From: Nigrospora sphaerica
Lineage: Eukaryota; Ascomycota; Sordariomycetes; Amphisphaeriales; Apiosporaceae
Assembly: GCA_018287875.1 (NCBI GenBank)
Contig: JAGVVL010000002.1
Coordinates: 2,046,001-2,110,000 of the forward strand
Length of the DNA stretch: 64,000 nt
Direction: 5' to 3'
The position numbers and the translations under genes are program-made. Shown here one piece after another: positions 35,601 to 49,226 of the stretch (positions within the stretch are counted from its first letter, which is position 1; every line of letters begins with the position of its first letter). Below the pieces are notes generated by a model. The model ran no database searches. It saw nothing but the letters and a program-made list of their open reading frames with translations, and was not told where the DNA came from.

Positions 35601-38600
35601 TGGCGAAGTTTTGGCAGAATGGTTGCAGTATAGCTCCCATGCCTGCTGCTGGCCCTCGGCTGCACTGTCAACAAGCCTCTCTCGTCTGTCATGCCCCATT
35701 GCCAACAGCCACAGAGAGGCCTGTGTGCGCAATACTGATTGGCCTCACGAGTCGTGCGCGCAAAACAGGTCCCGCCGCTCCTCGCTCACACCCCTGGCAG
35801 CACTCCGCCATCCAAAGGAGGACGGCCATCGCCAGTTCAGGCGTGGCTTGGCCGCAGCTTTGTGTGCGAAGCCTGCAGCACCGGTGACGATGTTTGGGGT
35901 CACCAGTTTCAGACCATCCTCCCATGTGGCTAGACGTGACGAACATCCTGCCGCTAGTTCCCCAGCTGCTGCATCGGAGGGGAGCCTGCGTACCTTATCG
36001 CTGTCCCTTCTTGCCTAGGCAGCGTTGCGAAATGCTGAGGATTCCCGACGGCCCGTCCATGTCACTTGGCCGGACGAACGACTCGGTGCCCTTTGCCCCT
36101 CTCTCCGAAGAGGCCAGCCGAGCGGCAGCAAGTATAGCGGGACACGCACAGGCAGCCGAGCAAAGAAAATATAACGAGTGCTACGTTAGCATGGGGGCTG
36201 TGCGATATATATGGCGTGTCCTTTTCGACTCCTCATTTTGATGCGATGACCGAATCCGCTCGCAAGAAGCAAAGGCACAGTCGCAACGGTCACCGGCTCG
36301 CTCACGGGTGATCGAGGGGATAGCATACTAACCAGCTGCGGGCCGCACGCGAGCTGAATGAATGGCAACGGGCGCCAAGCAGTCCTCGTGTACAGGACCA
36401 AGATAGCAGGCAGAGAGAATTGGGGCCACGCGTGGAGCCCGGAGAGGCAGACGGCCCTCGGCATGAGTGAGCAGCGAAAAGGAAGGGGCATAACCGATCC
36501 GTCGTATGGTCTTGGCCAGAACGATCGCAAGAGAAAGCCAACTGAACAGGTCGGCGCGCCTATGTCCCGCCAGGTGTAAGCGAGGAAACGGTCGGCCGGC
36601 AGGGCGGTGGAGAAGCCGGTGGTGGGCCGAAGGAATTATGAGCTAGCCTGCCGCCGGATGCGGTTTAGCGACCGAGGCCGCTGAAACATTTGGGCTCGCC
36701 CTGCCTGTACGACGACATTTCCCGACTAGGGTAAAGAGTAGCACAAGAGGCGCTGCGCGCATGACAAGACCCTGTCGGCCAATGACTGGGTTGCGCAGAC
36801 TGGCAGGAACAGGCCCCAGCTGGTGGTGGCCATTCCGCTTCCCTCCCGAATTATCCGGGCTGTGGAGGGAGGGTCCAGGGATCCCATGCACAAGCAGTTT
36901 GGCCAAGGCAGTTCGGGGTAGTTACATCTCTACGTTAGTATGTGAGCAGGACGAGCAAGGTACCTCTGATCAGATAAGTATGGGTGTCCGTTATACGGTT
37001 GTTGACGAGACGGAAAGCAACCCAACCCCTAGTCTTCTTGTACAATCCGTGCTGACGCGGCATGGCCATCGAATGGAGGCACCAAGAACACGAGCCCGCC
37101 CGAGTCGGCGGATGGGTCTGGACCAGCGGGCGATGACTCGGTGCATTTATACAAGTCCATTGGCCAGCCGGCCCGCGGAGGCGCCAGATCTCCAGATGGT
37201 AATGAGATTAGCTTCGGAGTCCCTGGGGGAAAAGGTGATTCTGGCGAATCAAACTCTATCGCGAAAGCTGCCGCGGACGGAGCACCGCGAGCCGGCAGCG
37301 TTTTAGAGTTGATTCTGTACAGATACGCAACGGGGGATGACGATAATGAATGGGAAACAGGCCAGATGAATGTTTCAGAAGCAACAGGCTCGCCTGCGGC
37401 CAATGACGCCGCCCCTGCAGCAACCGATGCGGCTAGATGTGACCAGCTGCGTGGTCCTTCGTGCCCTGTTGGGTTATCGAGGGGAGAAGTGCGCCGCCGA
37501 AGTCGCCAACCCCCCTTTCCCCAGGGCATCCATAACCTAGCCACGCACGCCAGGGGCCTGGACATGGCAGGCATGGGAAGCAGGGAAGGGCGGCCGGCAG
37601 CTAGTCAGTCGGCCAGCTCAGCCGTGCAAGGTGGGCAGACACGGGAGGGGGAGGCCGAGGGACGGGTGGAGGGGTTCAGCGAGTTCACGGTCACCTTGAG
37701 TTAAGTCCCGCTGGTCTTATGACGACTGCCGTCCCGTTCGGTATCAGTTGACTACAACTTTAACGGTGCAGCATCAGGCGACGCATCCCTCTGGGTCTGG
37801 ATGGATGGCACGCTTGCCCGGCTGTGGGCGGGCATAGGGAGAGACCGAGGCCGAGCGACCAGGGACTGGGGGACAGCCCATCGCAGAGCCGGGGCCGGGG
37901 CCGCCCGACTAGTCGCTCGCTGGCAAATGGCCGGTGAAGAAGCAAAAAAAGAAGAAGAAGCAGAGGGGAAGATTAGAGCCGATTGCCCAAAAGCAGCGGC
38001 TTGTATGGAAAGTTGCCCAAAGGAGATGGGCAGCCAGCGTTTGCTGGCGACCTCTCTGCCGACGAATACAACCTCGTCCGGGGTCCTGGGGCGGAGACGG
38101 ATGCTCTCGCATCCCATCCATGATTCAAGCACACACGATCCCCATTCTTTTGCACCGGCACCGCAACTGCAGCGCGGGAGTGCTACCTATCAAACAGGTA
38201 TGGATGTCGTGATGCGCGTCTAGAGGGTCGGCTGCTGGCTAGCCTGCCTACCTTGTGCAAACGCGATGTGACGGTGCGGCAGGAGGCGATTGGAGGTGCA
38301 GCCCAGGGATGGGCGCGACTTGCGCCAGCACGTGGGATCGGGCACCTATCACACTGTCGGCCAGCAACCCTCGAGCTGTCGACCGCTCTTCCCCATATCT
38401 CATCCCACTTGCCCATCTCCGAGAGCCAGGTCAGTTGCCTATGGTGCTGTAGCTACCTGTATGCACCAGCCGGCACTATGCTCCGGCCGCTCATGGCATG
38501 GCATTCAATGTGGCGTAGCGTGGGCGATGGACAGTTGAATGCATGAAGGTACCGCAAGTGCCGACTGAGCGATCCTCTACTTGTCATTCTGGATGGGTGT

Positions 38601-38753
38601 ACCATTGCCGGCTTCCCGCGGAAACGACGCTGGCTTGCGCTCGCTGCAATGCAATGCTGCATGAGAAACGGCGCGTCCGCCATCGACCCCCCCACACCTC
38701 TTTCGAGCCGGTCGACGCTCCGAACCTGCTCCCGTGGTAGGCCTGCCTGACTA

Positions 38754-38782
38754 CCGCCCACCGCCCACCGCCCACTGTCCAC
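38754..38782. repeat. CCGCCCA heptanucleotide tandem repeat
   Basis: About four units, the last diverged to CTGTCCA. Non-coding minisatellite-like tract. Confidence 0.8.
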
Positions 38783-38965
38783 TGCCCTCGGCCGCATCCA
38801 AGCAAACGTGCAGCCCGCCCACGAGCTGCAAGGGAAGGGGGACTGTCTTGCCTGCACTCCGTACCTGCGCCTGCACCTGCATTCATTGTAGCTTTGGTAT
38901 GCCGTCCCGGAGGTTGGTAGCTACGCGGCTCGTGCGCAACAGAAGAGGTGGTAGTAAGGCTGTTT

Positions 38966-38998
38966 AGTTGTTGTTGTTGCTGCTGCTGCTGCTGCTGC
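38966..38998. repeat. (TTG)n(CTG)n trinucleotide tract
   Basis: Four TTG units run into about six CTG units. Read on the minus strand this gives a Gln/Asn run inside an open frame that otherwise has no protein character, so I treat it as a microsatellite. Confidence 0.85.
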
Positions 38999-39126
38999 GA
39001 CGACCCGATTCGTAGGTACCTACATCTCTGCACCGTCGGTTGGTTTGCCGTGTCTGGCGGTATGCCTCCCCATCCCGTTCCGTCTCCGTAAACCCCTCTC
39101 CCCCCCTTCCCCCGGTGTCGTCAACG

Positions 39127-39168
39127 TTCTCTCTCTCTCTCTCTCTATCTCTCGCGCGCGCGGGCGGC
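39127..39168. repeat. (CT)n then (CG)n tract
   Basis: About ten CT units with one interruption, followed by CGCGCGCGCGGGCGG and then C runs. Non-coding. Confidence 0.8.
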
Positions 39169-40700
39169 CCCCCCCGCTCCCGTCTCCCCCCCCCAAAAGC
39201 ACCTAAGCTTCTACTCTGTACGTTGCAAGGACGTGGCACCTCGTCACTGTGGCCTGCGGCCGACATCCGCATGCAGGCACTTAACGACGCATGGTCATGA
39301 ACCGCCCGCTAAACGGTGGGCCAATACAAGATTACCGCCATCGCAGGCTTGAGACCACTGTAAGGGGAAAACCACCGCCCCTTCGTCTCCAATGTCTCTA
39401 CCTACCCAATGTTGGGGTGTGCCATCTATCTAAGCGTTCTGTTTATGGGGCGGTAAGACGGCAATGGTACACGTCGATCTTCACTCAAGTTTGTCTTCTT
39501 CATCTGGCAGCCGCCTGTCTCGGTGCATTTCTCCCGCCACCTACATGATGCAACCTGTTTCATTGCCTATGGCTGACGGGTCACTCTCGTTCGTCGCATG
39601 GCCCCAATGAGGTCGGCCGAGCACGCCCCCTCTCTTCCCTTCGCACATGGACACATGGGACCTCGGCAGTGCCTGCTTGGTCTGTGGGAAGAGCAGGTAC
39701 CCATGGGTTTGCGCTGCATATTGCGTGTCTTTGGCGATTGAGTGAGTGGGAGCAGGCCTCATCCGGGTCGGCAGGAAGTGGAGGGGCGGCCGGACCCATT
39801 CGAGCCACCCTGGATACCCAGATCCATCGGATGACTGACTGACTACCTACCTGCTGGGAGGCCAAACGCCTGGTGGGCAATCTGCCCGTTTGGTCACTCA
39901 CTCACCTTGGCGCCAGGACAGCCGGCACCACGGTATGGATGCGAGGCGTCACCCGCCTCATGGCCATCTGCTTCAACGATGATGAGCGGGGCGGCAGACC
40001 CCCCATCAATATCGACGGCACCCATACGGGCAGGGCGCGGAACGTAGTGATGATGTCCACCGCCATCACCCGCGAGAGCTGGATAGCAGGCTAACCCCTC
40101 CCCATCCTGTCGCCTCCAGACAGGGCCTGTGATCCATCGGCTACCACTTATGTCGTTGTAGCGTTATTACATGATGCAGGCCTTCTTCCGCCCCGCAAGC
40201 ACCCTGGTCGTCGTCTTGTACCTTACCCAACGAGACCATCCTGGCTCGTGTCAATTTTCCTACACCCTGGCCTGCTCCAGCGCGGTATCCAAGTCGCCCG
40301 CTAGTAAATGCTTACCCAGGTGGTCGTAGTGTCGTTACCATGAATACGTACCGAGACCCCCGGGGGTGTCCCCGGCAGCCGCGACCAGATGGACTTGGGT
40401 ACGGAGTACTTGACCTTGTACACACACGCCTGCACCTGGACCTGCATCTGCGGCCCCCCACCCCCTGGACCACGCACGAACTCCTTTGGTGTACCACCAC
40501 TGCTGACAGGGCAGGAGGCGCCGGGATCACCCCAGAACATCATCGAGACCACCCATCTGAGCGCATGCCAAATGAGGTTAGTCGGACGACACGCGCCCAC
40601 GACAACATTTACTTACCTACCGTACGTCCTGCCAGGCCAGGAGAAAGCCACGGCCGGCAGGCTTGGACGAGGCAGAGGTTGGTAATTGGCCGTCGCCAGG

Positions 40701-43237
40701 TACTCCCGTACACCATTGACTTATGATTATCGACAACCCAGATACGGGCTTTGTTTGATTTCGTTTTTCCGGCCTCCCGCTCGCCTCGACTCGGGCCCTG
40801 TCGAAAGCTTCCGGCGCTCGCCGCCGCTCTGCTCCCTAACGCCCGCCCACGTTTTTTTTGGTCTCCTTTCTTCTGCCGAGCGTGGGCGCCATCGCTTGCT
40901 TGCACAGCCAGGCCTGCCACAGCCCTGGAGGTGCTCGAGCACGCCGGAGCTGCTGTTTCCAGTCGTCTTCTCCTTGACCCCACGATAGACAGGCCCGGGG
41001 CTTGGTACATACCCAGAATACACGCCATCCATCTCTTGTGAGACTCACGGACTTGGACCGCACACAGACCCGTCCAGACGAGGCAGAAGCCCCTCCTTCG
41101 AAAGCAGGTACCTTTCTTCGGACACACAATTGGTATGAATTTATCTCGGCGCTAGCACCGTCTCGTCATCTTCCGCACCTCCCACGCCCTCACGTTCTGA
41201 CCAGGAACCCACATCCCATCCCGAGGGGATCGCCGCCGGTCTGAACCTACTGGCTGCTGCTGCGGCTCCTGCGTTGAACCCCTTCCGTCTAGCCTAGTCC
41301 CTTCTTTTTTCCTCTGGCAACCTGGCCAGGCACAGGTCCCCACAAGTTCCCGGTGCTCGAGCAACAGGTACATAGGGCCCTCTGCCAGGTCCCGGCCAGC
41401 AATGACTGTCTCCATAGGTAGGCCCCAGGGGGGGGTGGCGGGGTGGAGGGACCGCAGGCAATACCGCTAATACAACCCCTCAAAGGCTCACGGCGGAGTT
41501 TTGCACCTGGTATACCACACGGCATATATACCCACCGCAAAAGTGCAGCCTGGGCGGGCCTATATGGTCACTGATTCCCTTGACAGCCGCTCGCAATTCA
41601 TCTTTACTTAACCCGTCGTCAGGAACGCCATCGTATACTCTTCGACTTTCTAGACAACCATACCCATCCTCTTCTTGCCCCGACCACCATTGTCCCGTCA
41701 CAGTTGCCTCCAGACCATCCCGCCTTGCCGTTGGTCGTTACCCTGTGGATTTGGCTTCCAGTCACCCAGTATCAACCCCGACTAGCTGACCGTTTGCGCC
41801 GAGTCAAAAACTCGCGTCTGACGCAGCCTCTCGCTAGACGCCTTCTCAGACATAAGGATCGACCCCCCACCACTGCTGAAGCCCGTGTCTGCCGGCCACC
41901 TCGCATCACAACCACCCACCCCCCTCCCATATACCCCAGCGGACTCGCTCGCCTGGGAAACCTCTGTGCGCCCCGGCCGACCAAGTGAGACGGTTCTAAA
42001 GGCAAAGAGGCCAGCATAACTTGGGTGGTGCGGCTTCCACGCCCTGGACTCATCAGACTTCGCACCAAGGAGCACCGCGGACTAGTGACCAGTCTCCGGT
42101 CTTCAACGTCCAATACGCATCCGAGCGCTCACAGCCGGCGATCGCATTACTCTGCCGATTAGGCCCAATTATGCTTCTCGTTTCCGGAACCTAACACACG
42201 CCGCCATCCCGCTCTTGGAATTCGAAACAGCAGGCCATACGCGCCACTCAGCCCAGCTCTCCTAGCCTTGCCTTCCCACTCTCCTCCGTCCACGAGCGTA
42301 CAGGACGGTTGTTGCTGCCGCCGCCGTTGTTCCTGCAGGACGCCCATCAGCCATCATTTCGCCCACCAGTTGACCGATCCAGCCCGTCCGCAGCACTAGT
42401 GCCTTGTCGACTGCTAATTTACGACCGCGAGGTATTCTGACCTCGAGTGCTCGTGCGCAGAAGGCTGCTGTTTCTCCATGTAAGTTGCGATCTCCACCTC
42501 TTTAAACAAACTGCGCTTTGCTCTACCCACTCTCTCTTCCCGAGGGCCCTGGTATATCAGACTGGCCCTGCGCCTTTTTGCCCCCAGACACACTGACATC
42601 TGTACACCAGGCCCACGACCAGCCGTGTATAATATTGCATACCCGAGCACCTGCTTGTCTGTCCGCCTCGCCTGTCTATTGCTTTGTTCTCGTCTGCTGT
42701 CATCTCATATATCCTCTCCCCCCCCAATTCTCCCCCTTCACTCATTGCACCCCCCTTCCTGCGTCCGGTCTTCGCCGAACCTACCTAATACCAACGCCCC
42801 CTTCCGCCGTTCGTACATATTCTTCGGCATCACAGTCGCCACTCTCGCTACCTGCGCTGGCCGCTGCGCTGTGTCCTGACCCTGTTCTTTCCGTTGCCGC
42901 ATTTGTCTATACGCCTCGTTGAACATCGATTGGTCGGCTTTGGGACGAAGCTGTGAACATAGACTTCATCTTCCGGAGGGGCATTGAATCAGATCCGGTT
43001 CCAGTACCATTCCGAGCAAGGGTGATTTCCACAGACGGAGTCATCCTCGAACCGTCCGGCATACCCTGGTCGCCCGATCCTCCTGGTCATAGGTGCCCTA
43101 CCTCGTCACACTAGCATCTCTGCTCGCCACCACCCTGCTCACCCGTTGGAAGTTTATAAGTGGCCGCACCCGCTCACACAGAGTTTGCCCTCCTCCCCCC
43201 CGGAACCTGACCCCTCGGCAAGCAAACGTCACCCAAG
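40701..43237. other. probable promoter and 5' leader of the C2H2 factor gene
   Basis: This stretch directly upstream of the plus-strand C2H2 gene is pyrimidine-rich on the coding strand (many CTC, CCCCC and TCTCTC stretches from about 41600 on), as is usual for fungal promoters and leaders. A perfect donor hexamer, GTAAGT, at 42480 and acceptors such as TTCCACAG near 43034 could mark a leader intron. No other gene was found. Confidence 0.45.
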
Positions 43238-44694
<1,457 letters not shown>

Positions 44695-46680
44695 TCGCCC
44701 CAGCATTCCGACTTTGTTTTGTGTAATACGCTCATCGATACCCGTCGTTTGCCTTTGATGCGCCTGCCAGCAGCATGCCCTAATAACCATCGACGGCCCT
44801 GGGAGGTCGACACCATATTATTATTTATACCGAGCCATCGTTTCCGGCCCACGGATCCAGCGCAAGAACCAGAGCGACCGAAGAACCACGGGGTCTGCCA
44901 TCTCGGGTCGAAGATGCGTGCAGAGGCAGGGGAGAGACTTTACGGCGAAGCTTTTGCTATTGCCCGCCCACCTCTCTGCTGGGCTTCCTCTCTCTCCGAA
45001 GTGCCCTGCCGAACCCGCGGTATACGATGGCGGTTCAGAGACGAGCTCGGACGTGAAGAAGGCGTCTAGCGCGTACATGCCGACGCTCACGCGACGAAAA
45101 ACGACCGGTTTCATGCATTATTTCTACTGCATCACATTACTGTAATCACTGGGCGGCGCGCGTTGCATTTTCCCTGCTGTGTTCCCTTTATCTCATGTCA
45201 TGCACGGGGGGCGCAATTTGGCGGTTCTAGTCCTTCTTATTCCGCAATCTCACAAATTCCCCCGACTTAATACGCGGGTGGGGGAAGGAAACACGATTTA
45301 CAGCACATCCCGGCAATCAAACGAAGTCGACGATGGCGAATGAACGAGGGGAGTTTTTCTTCATCGTCACGACGGCCACCAGGGCGGCACAAAGCAAGGG
45401 TGGACACGAACCAGCGCATTCGAAAACCCACCAGTGCCGGCGAGTGTTGGTGCGAAAAAGCAGGCGACCGAACTGAGCTGACACGCTCATGGGCGGGCCA
45501 GACAACCAAGGAATCCGGCTTCCCGGATATGGCGGTGTCTTGCTGCTGCACGCGCGGCGGCGGGGGATTGTACCCACGCACTGGCTAGGACGATGTTTGG
45601 AAAGACGTGTAATGTATAAGGTTTGGGTTTGGTTGGATCCTGATGGGAGGAAAGGTAATGGATCCGGGTTGGATAAGGGAAAGAAGGGAAGAATGGGCGA
45701 ACAGTGCTTCGTAATGACATCGAGACACGCCGACCCAGTGTACCATATCAGTATGCCAACCAAGAGGTGGCCAGCTTCTTGCAAGACAAAAAAAAAGTTA
45801 CATGACTGGAGAGGCTTGCTTGTTTCTTTTGGCGGCGTGGCGCGTGTCTGAAACGTCGGGTGGAACAGGGCGGGTTTGTTGCCTTGGCATCATCTCTTTT
45901 TTCTCCCTCCCTCCTGACGCATGGTCTTGTTGCATACGGGGCCGGATTGATACCAGATGAGCACGACGGCCGGCGGCTCCTGTGAGGGTATCCGGGTTGA
46001 TGGCCGATATGGGGAAGGGTGGAACGATTTGGACATACATCTGCACATTTGGCTGCCTTGCGTCCATCGGAATGTCGAGATGAATATACAGCCCGGCGGG
46101 CGTTGCCGCGGATGCAAACGGGCCCAGACCGCATACGTAGAGACATATTCGTTCGCGCATAGGTATACCCAGAGGAGGAAAGGTGGGGGCGCAAGAAAGC
46201 ACCCATTTACTGCTCAAGATAGACAGGCCCATTCCTGGCAAAAGACTGCTGCGCGCAGCAGACGCGGTCCTAACAGGTGGCGAAGGGGAGGGGTATATCC
46301 GTATTTTCTGGCATGGAAAATGGATAACTAGCTATACACATAACATACACAGCAATCCACCCCCGGGGCCGTGTCCACACTGCGAGGCCGCAAGGCCACA
46401 CAAGGCTCAAGCCCGGCTGCCCGTAATCGCGGCGCCCCCGTGGCCGGGGCGCCTGGGCGGGCAAGCGAGAACCCTACCCGGGCCGATTCCAAAGCCATGC
46501 CGAAACAATGACTGACGCTGTCGGGCGACGCCTCGCTGGTGTAGTGATACTTATGCCATCTTCCCGTCCGCGCCTGGCGTGGCAGCAGGCGCTGCAGAGC
46601 TCATCCTCCCCGGATACGACATCTTTACCCCTTGTTCCTACCACTTTTTTCTTCTTTTTTTCCCCGCTTCCGCTTTCGGC
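44695..46680. other. convergent intergenic region
   Basis: This lies between the 3' ends of the C2H2 gene (plus) and YME1 (minus) and should contain both 3' UTRs. Open frames are short and show no motifs. A pyrimidine-rich T/C stretch lies near 46625-46680, next to the YME1 stop. Confidence 0.55.
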
Positions 46681-49226
46681 TCAAGAGGGCACGCCGCCGG
46701 GGGCTGGAGGTGATGGCGGCGGCGGCGGCGGTCGCGGCTCGTCGCCTCCGGGAGCCACATCGCCAGGCACCGGCGCATTCACGGGCTGGGGCACCACCAT
46801 GGGCCCCCGGGGTATCGAGATGCGGTCGGTAAGCTTTTCGCCACGGATGACCTTGATGACCTCATCCTTGTCCAACGTCTCGTACTCGACGAGGGCCTGG
46901 GCAAGCAGATCCAGTTCCTTGCGGTGGTCCGTGAGAAGTTTCCGGCAGCGCTCGTAGGATTCATCCAGGAGCCGCTGAACCTCGGTTTCGATCTGTGCTT
47001 TTGTTTCGCTGCTCAGCGTGTCGTATCGACTCGCGTAATCCATGTGGCCCAGCTGTTTGGACATGCCAAGTGAGGCCACCATCATGAATGCGGTGCGAGT
47101 CGCGCTTTTCAAGTCCTGCCGTCGCTGCGTTAGTCATCCGTCGTCTCGCCCCTGTCTCGCCCCTTTCTCCTGGGTGCAGCACTTACGCTGGAAGCACCGC
47201 TGCTAACATTGTCCAGGCCGTACACAATCTCCTCGGCCAGCTTACCGCCGAGGGCCACGTCAATCTGGGACCGGTAGTTCTGCACAGAGAAAGAGTATTT
47301 GTCCATCTGCGGAAGATAGGCGGTGTGGCCCAGCGAAGGACCGCGAGCCAGCACTGTTACTTTGTAGAGCGAGCTGGCCGAGCTCTTGGCCTCGTCACTC
47401 CACAGCATGAGCAGGGCGTGGCCCGCCTCGTGGTACGCCGTCATAAGCTTTTCCTCGGGGGTGATGACCATGGTCTTGCGCTCAGCACCCATGATGACCC
47501 TGTCCTTGGCCCAGTCAAAGTCCTTGATGGAGACAAACTGCGCCTTGGCCCGACTGGCATGTACGGCCGCTTGGTTGACAATGTTTTCCAGCTCGGCGCC
47601 CGAAAGGCCCCCCGTCGTCATGGCGATGGCCTTTAAGTCGACGTCCTTGGCGGCCTTGATCTTCTTGGCGTGGTGCTGGAGGATGGCGAGGCGGCCACGC
47701 ACATCGGGCAACTCCACGTTGATGTGCCGATCGAAGCGGCCTGGGCGCGTGAGGGCTTTATCCAGGGATTCCGGGAAGTTGGTGGCGCCCATAATGATGA
47801 CACCGCTGGTTTGGTCGAAGCCGTCAAGCTCGGTGAGAAGCTGGTTGAGAGTCTGCTTCACGTAGGCAGCGTCGCGGGCGTTTCGTTTCCCACCGATGGC
47901 GTCGAGCTCATCGATGAAGACAATGGATGGCGACTTGGCCTTGGCAGCGGCAAAAAGTTCGCGGACTCGCTTCGCACCGACGCCGACGTATACCTCGTCG
48001 AACTCGGAGCCGGACATGTAGAAGAAGGGCACACCAGCCTCGCCGGCCACGGCGCGTGCCAGCAAGGTCTTTCCGGTTCCCGGGGGACCGACTAGGAGAA
48101 CACCCTTGGGCAGCTTACCGCCGAGCGCGGAGAACCTATCGGGGTTGCGCAAGAAGTCGACCATTTCCTGTAGCTCCTCCTTGGCGTCGTCACATCCGTG
48201 CACGTCGGCGAAGCGCGTCTTCTGGTTCTCGGCTTTCGCCTCGCTGTCCACCTTGCCACCGGGGCGCTTGAACACACTGAGGCTTTCCACAACCATGGTA
48301 ATGATGACCAAACTAAGGTAAGTAAAGAGACAAAACCAGAGGACGAACTTGACCCATCTAAAGACGGTGCTTCCAAAGCTCTCATCCACGACGACGTGGA
48401 GGGGCCCGTCTTTACCGCCAGCACCAGAGGTAGTCTTATTGACGGCCATGTTGCCACCGCGGGATCGGGCAGCCAGAGCCTGTTTCACGGCTTGGAGTTG
48501 GGTGGGTGTCAGGTCGCCAGGAAGCTTTTCTTCAATGTTCTCGGGGGCGGCCGGAAGGCCGCCGGGGCTCAATGCGGCCAGGGCCTTCTGGTACACCTCA
48601 TCGACGGCGGCGTTGGAGGCAAAGCGGCCAGAGCGGTAGCGCTCGACGATGATGGCCGGCATGTTCGCCTTAAGAAGGGCCTGGTAGAAAGCATTCTGGG
48701 CGGTGGCGCTGGTGGGATTTCGGTTGGCCGTCTGCTCCATATGAGCCAAAAGGTTCCTTGACAGGCCGCCGGACTGGAAGCCTCGCTTCCGAGCGAAGAG
48801 GGTGCGCGACAGGAGGGAGGTCGATGGCCGAGAGGAGCCGAGGGAGACAGACGTTTGGGGGGCGAGGTACGAGTACAGGCGGCGAGTAAGGGGAGTGGAT
48901 GCCGGAAGGGCGCCGCCCGCCACGCTCGAGATGGATCGGTGGATGTTCAGGCCGGGGGCCATGCACGGCGGTGCGAGGCGGTGGGTGACAGGCGCGTTGC
49001 GCGGCAGGCCGGGCAGGTTGAGCCTGACAGCGGCGGCAGAGGCGGTCGACTGTGAGCGGCGCTGCGTCGGGGCGGCCAGGAGCCTCGGTTCGATGGCGGG
49101 CGGCAGAGCCCAGGATGCAGAAGGCGCGGCGAAGGTCACGATGACGGAGGCGGCCGGCGAGGGCCAGAGGCGCTTGGTCGCGGCGGCGGCGGCGAGGCCG
49201 GCGAGGGCTGGCGTGGGCAATGCCAT
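46681..49226 (-). CDS. YME1: mitochondrial i-AAA protease (ATP-dependent zinc metalloprotease)
   Basis: Two exons (49226-47187, 47115-46681) joined over a 71 bp intron with a GACTAACGC branch site encode about 824 residues. The order matches Yme1/FtsH: an Ala/Arg/Ser-rich mitochondrial presequence, one membrane helix (about 291-312), an AAA domain with pore motif YVGVGA (about 413), Walker A GPPGTGKT (380-387), Walker [10 protein letters not shown] (434-442) and GRFDR arginine-finger region, then the peptidase domain with zinc site HEAGH (599-603). The intron falls in the third zinc-ligand region; splicing restores [17 protein letters not shown]. In mitochondria the hexamer faces the intermembrane space and degrades inner-membrane and intermembrane-space proteins. 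The start is the first ATG ([10 protein letters not shown]); only a TTG lies upstream in frame. An unusual Pro-rich tail ([15 protein letters not shown]) ends the protein. Confidence 0.96.

Larger units (their letters stand above)
35001..40700. other. gene-free block, part 5
   Basis: Open frames up to about 200 codons occur (35276-35887 and 37141-37704 plus), but they lack motifs; the second has no ATG near its 5' end. Contents are a CCGCCCA tandem repeat, a TTG/CTG trinucleotide tract, CT and CG tracts near 39127, and TAGGTA motifs near 39012, 39843 and 40613. Confidence 0.5.

Noticed and set aside
37141..37704. 187-codon plus-strand open frame with Ala/Asp/Glu-rich composition
   Set aside because: It looks mildly protein-like but has no ATG until well inside, no splice partner and no known motif.
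38584..39033. Minus-strand frame with a polyglutamine run
   Set aside because: The Gln/Asn run is only the TTG/CTG microsatellite at 38966-38998; the rest has random composition.
15420..43237. RIP-mutated transposon remnants
   Set aside because: RIP leaves AT-rich, TpA-rich DNA; this block is GC-rich with no transposase or reverse-transcriptase fragment seen. An RIP index calculation could confirm.
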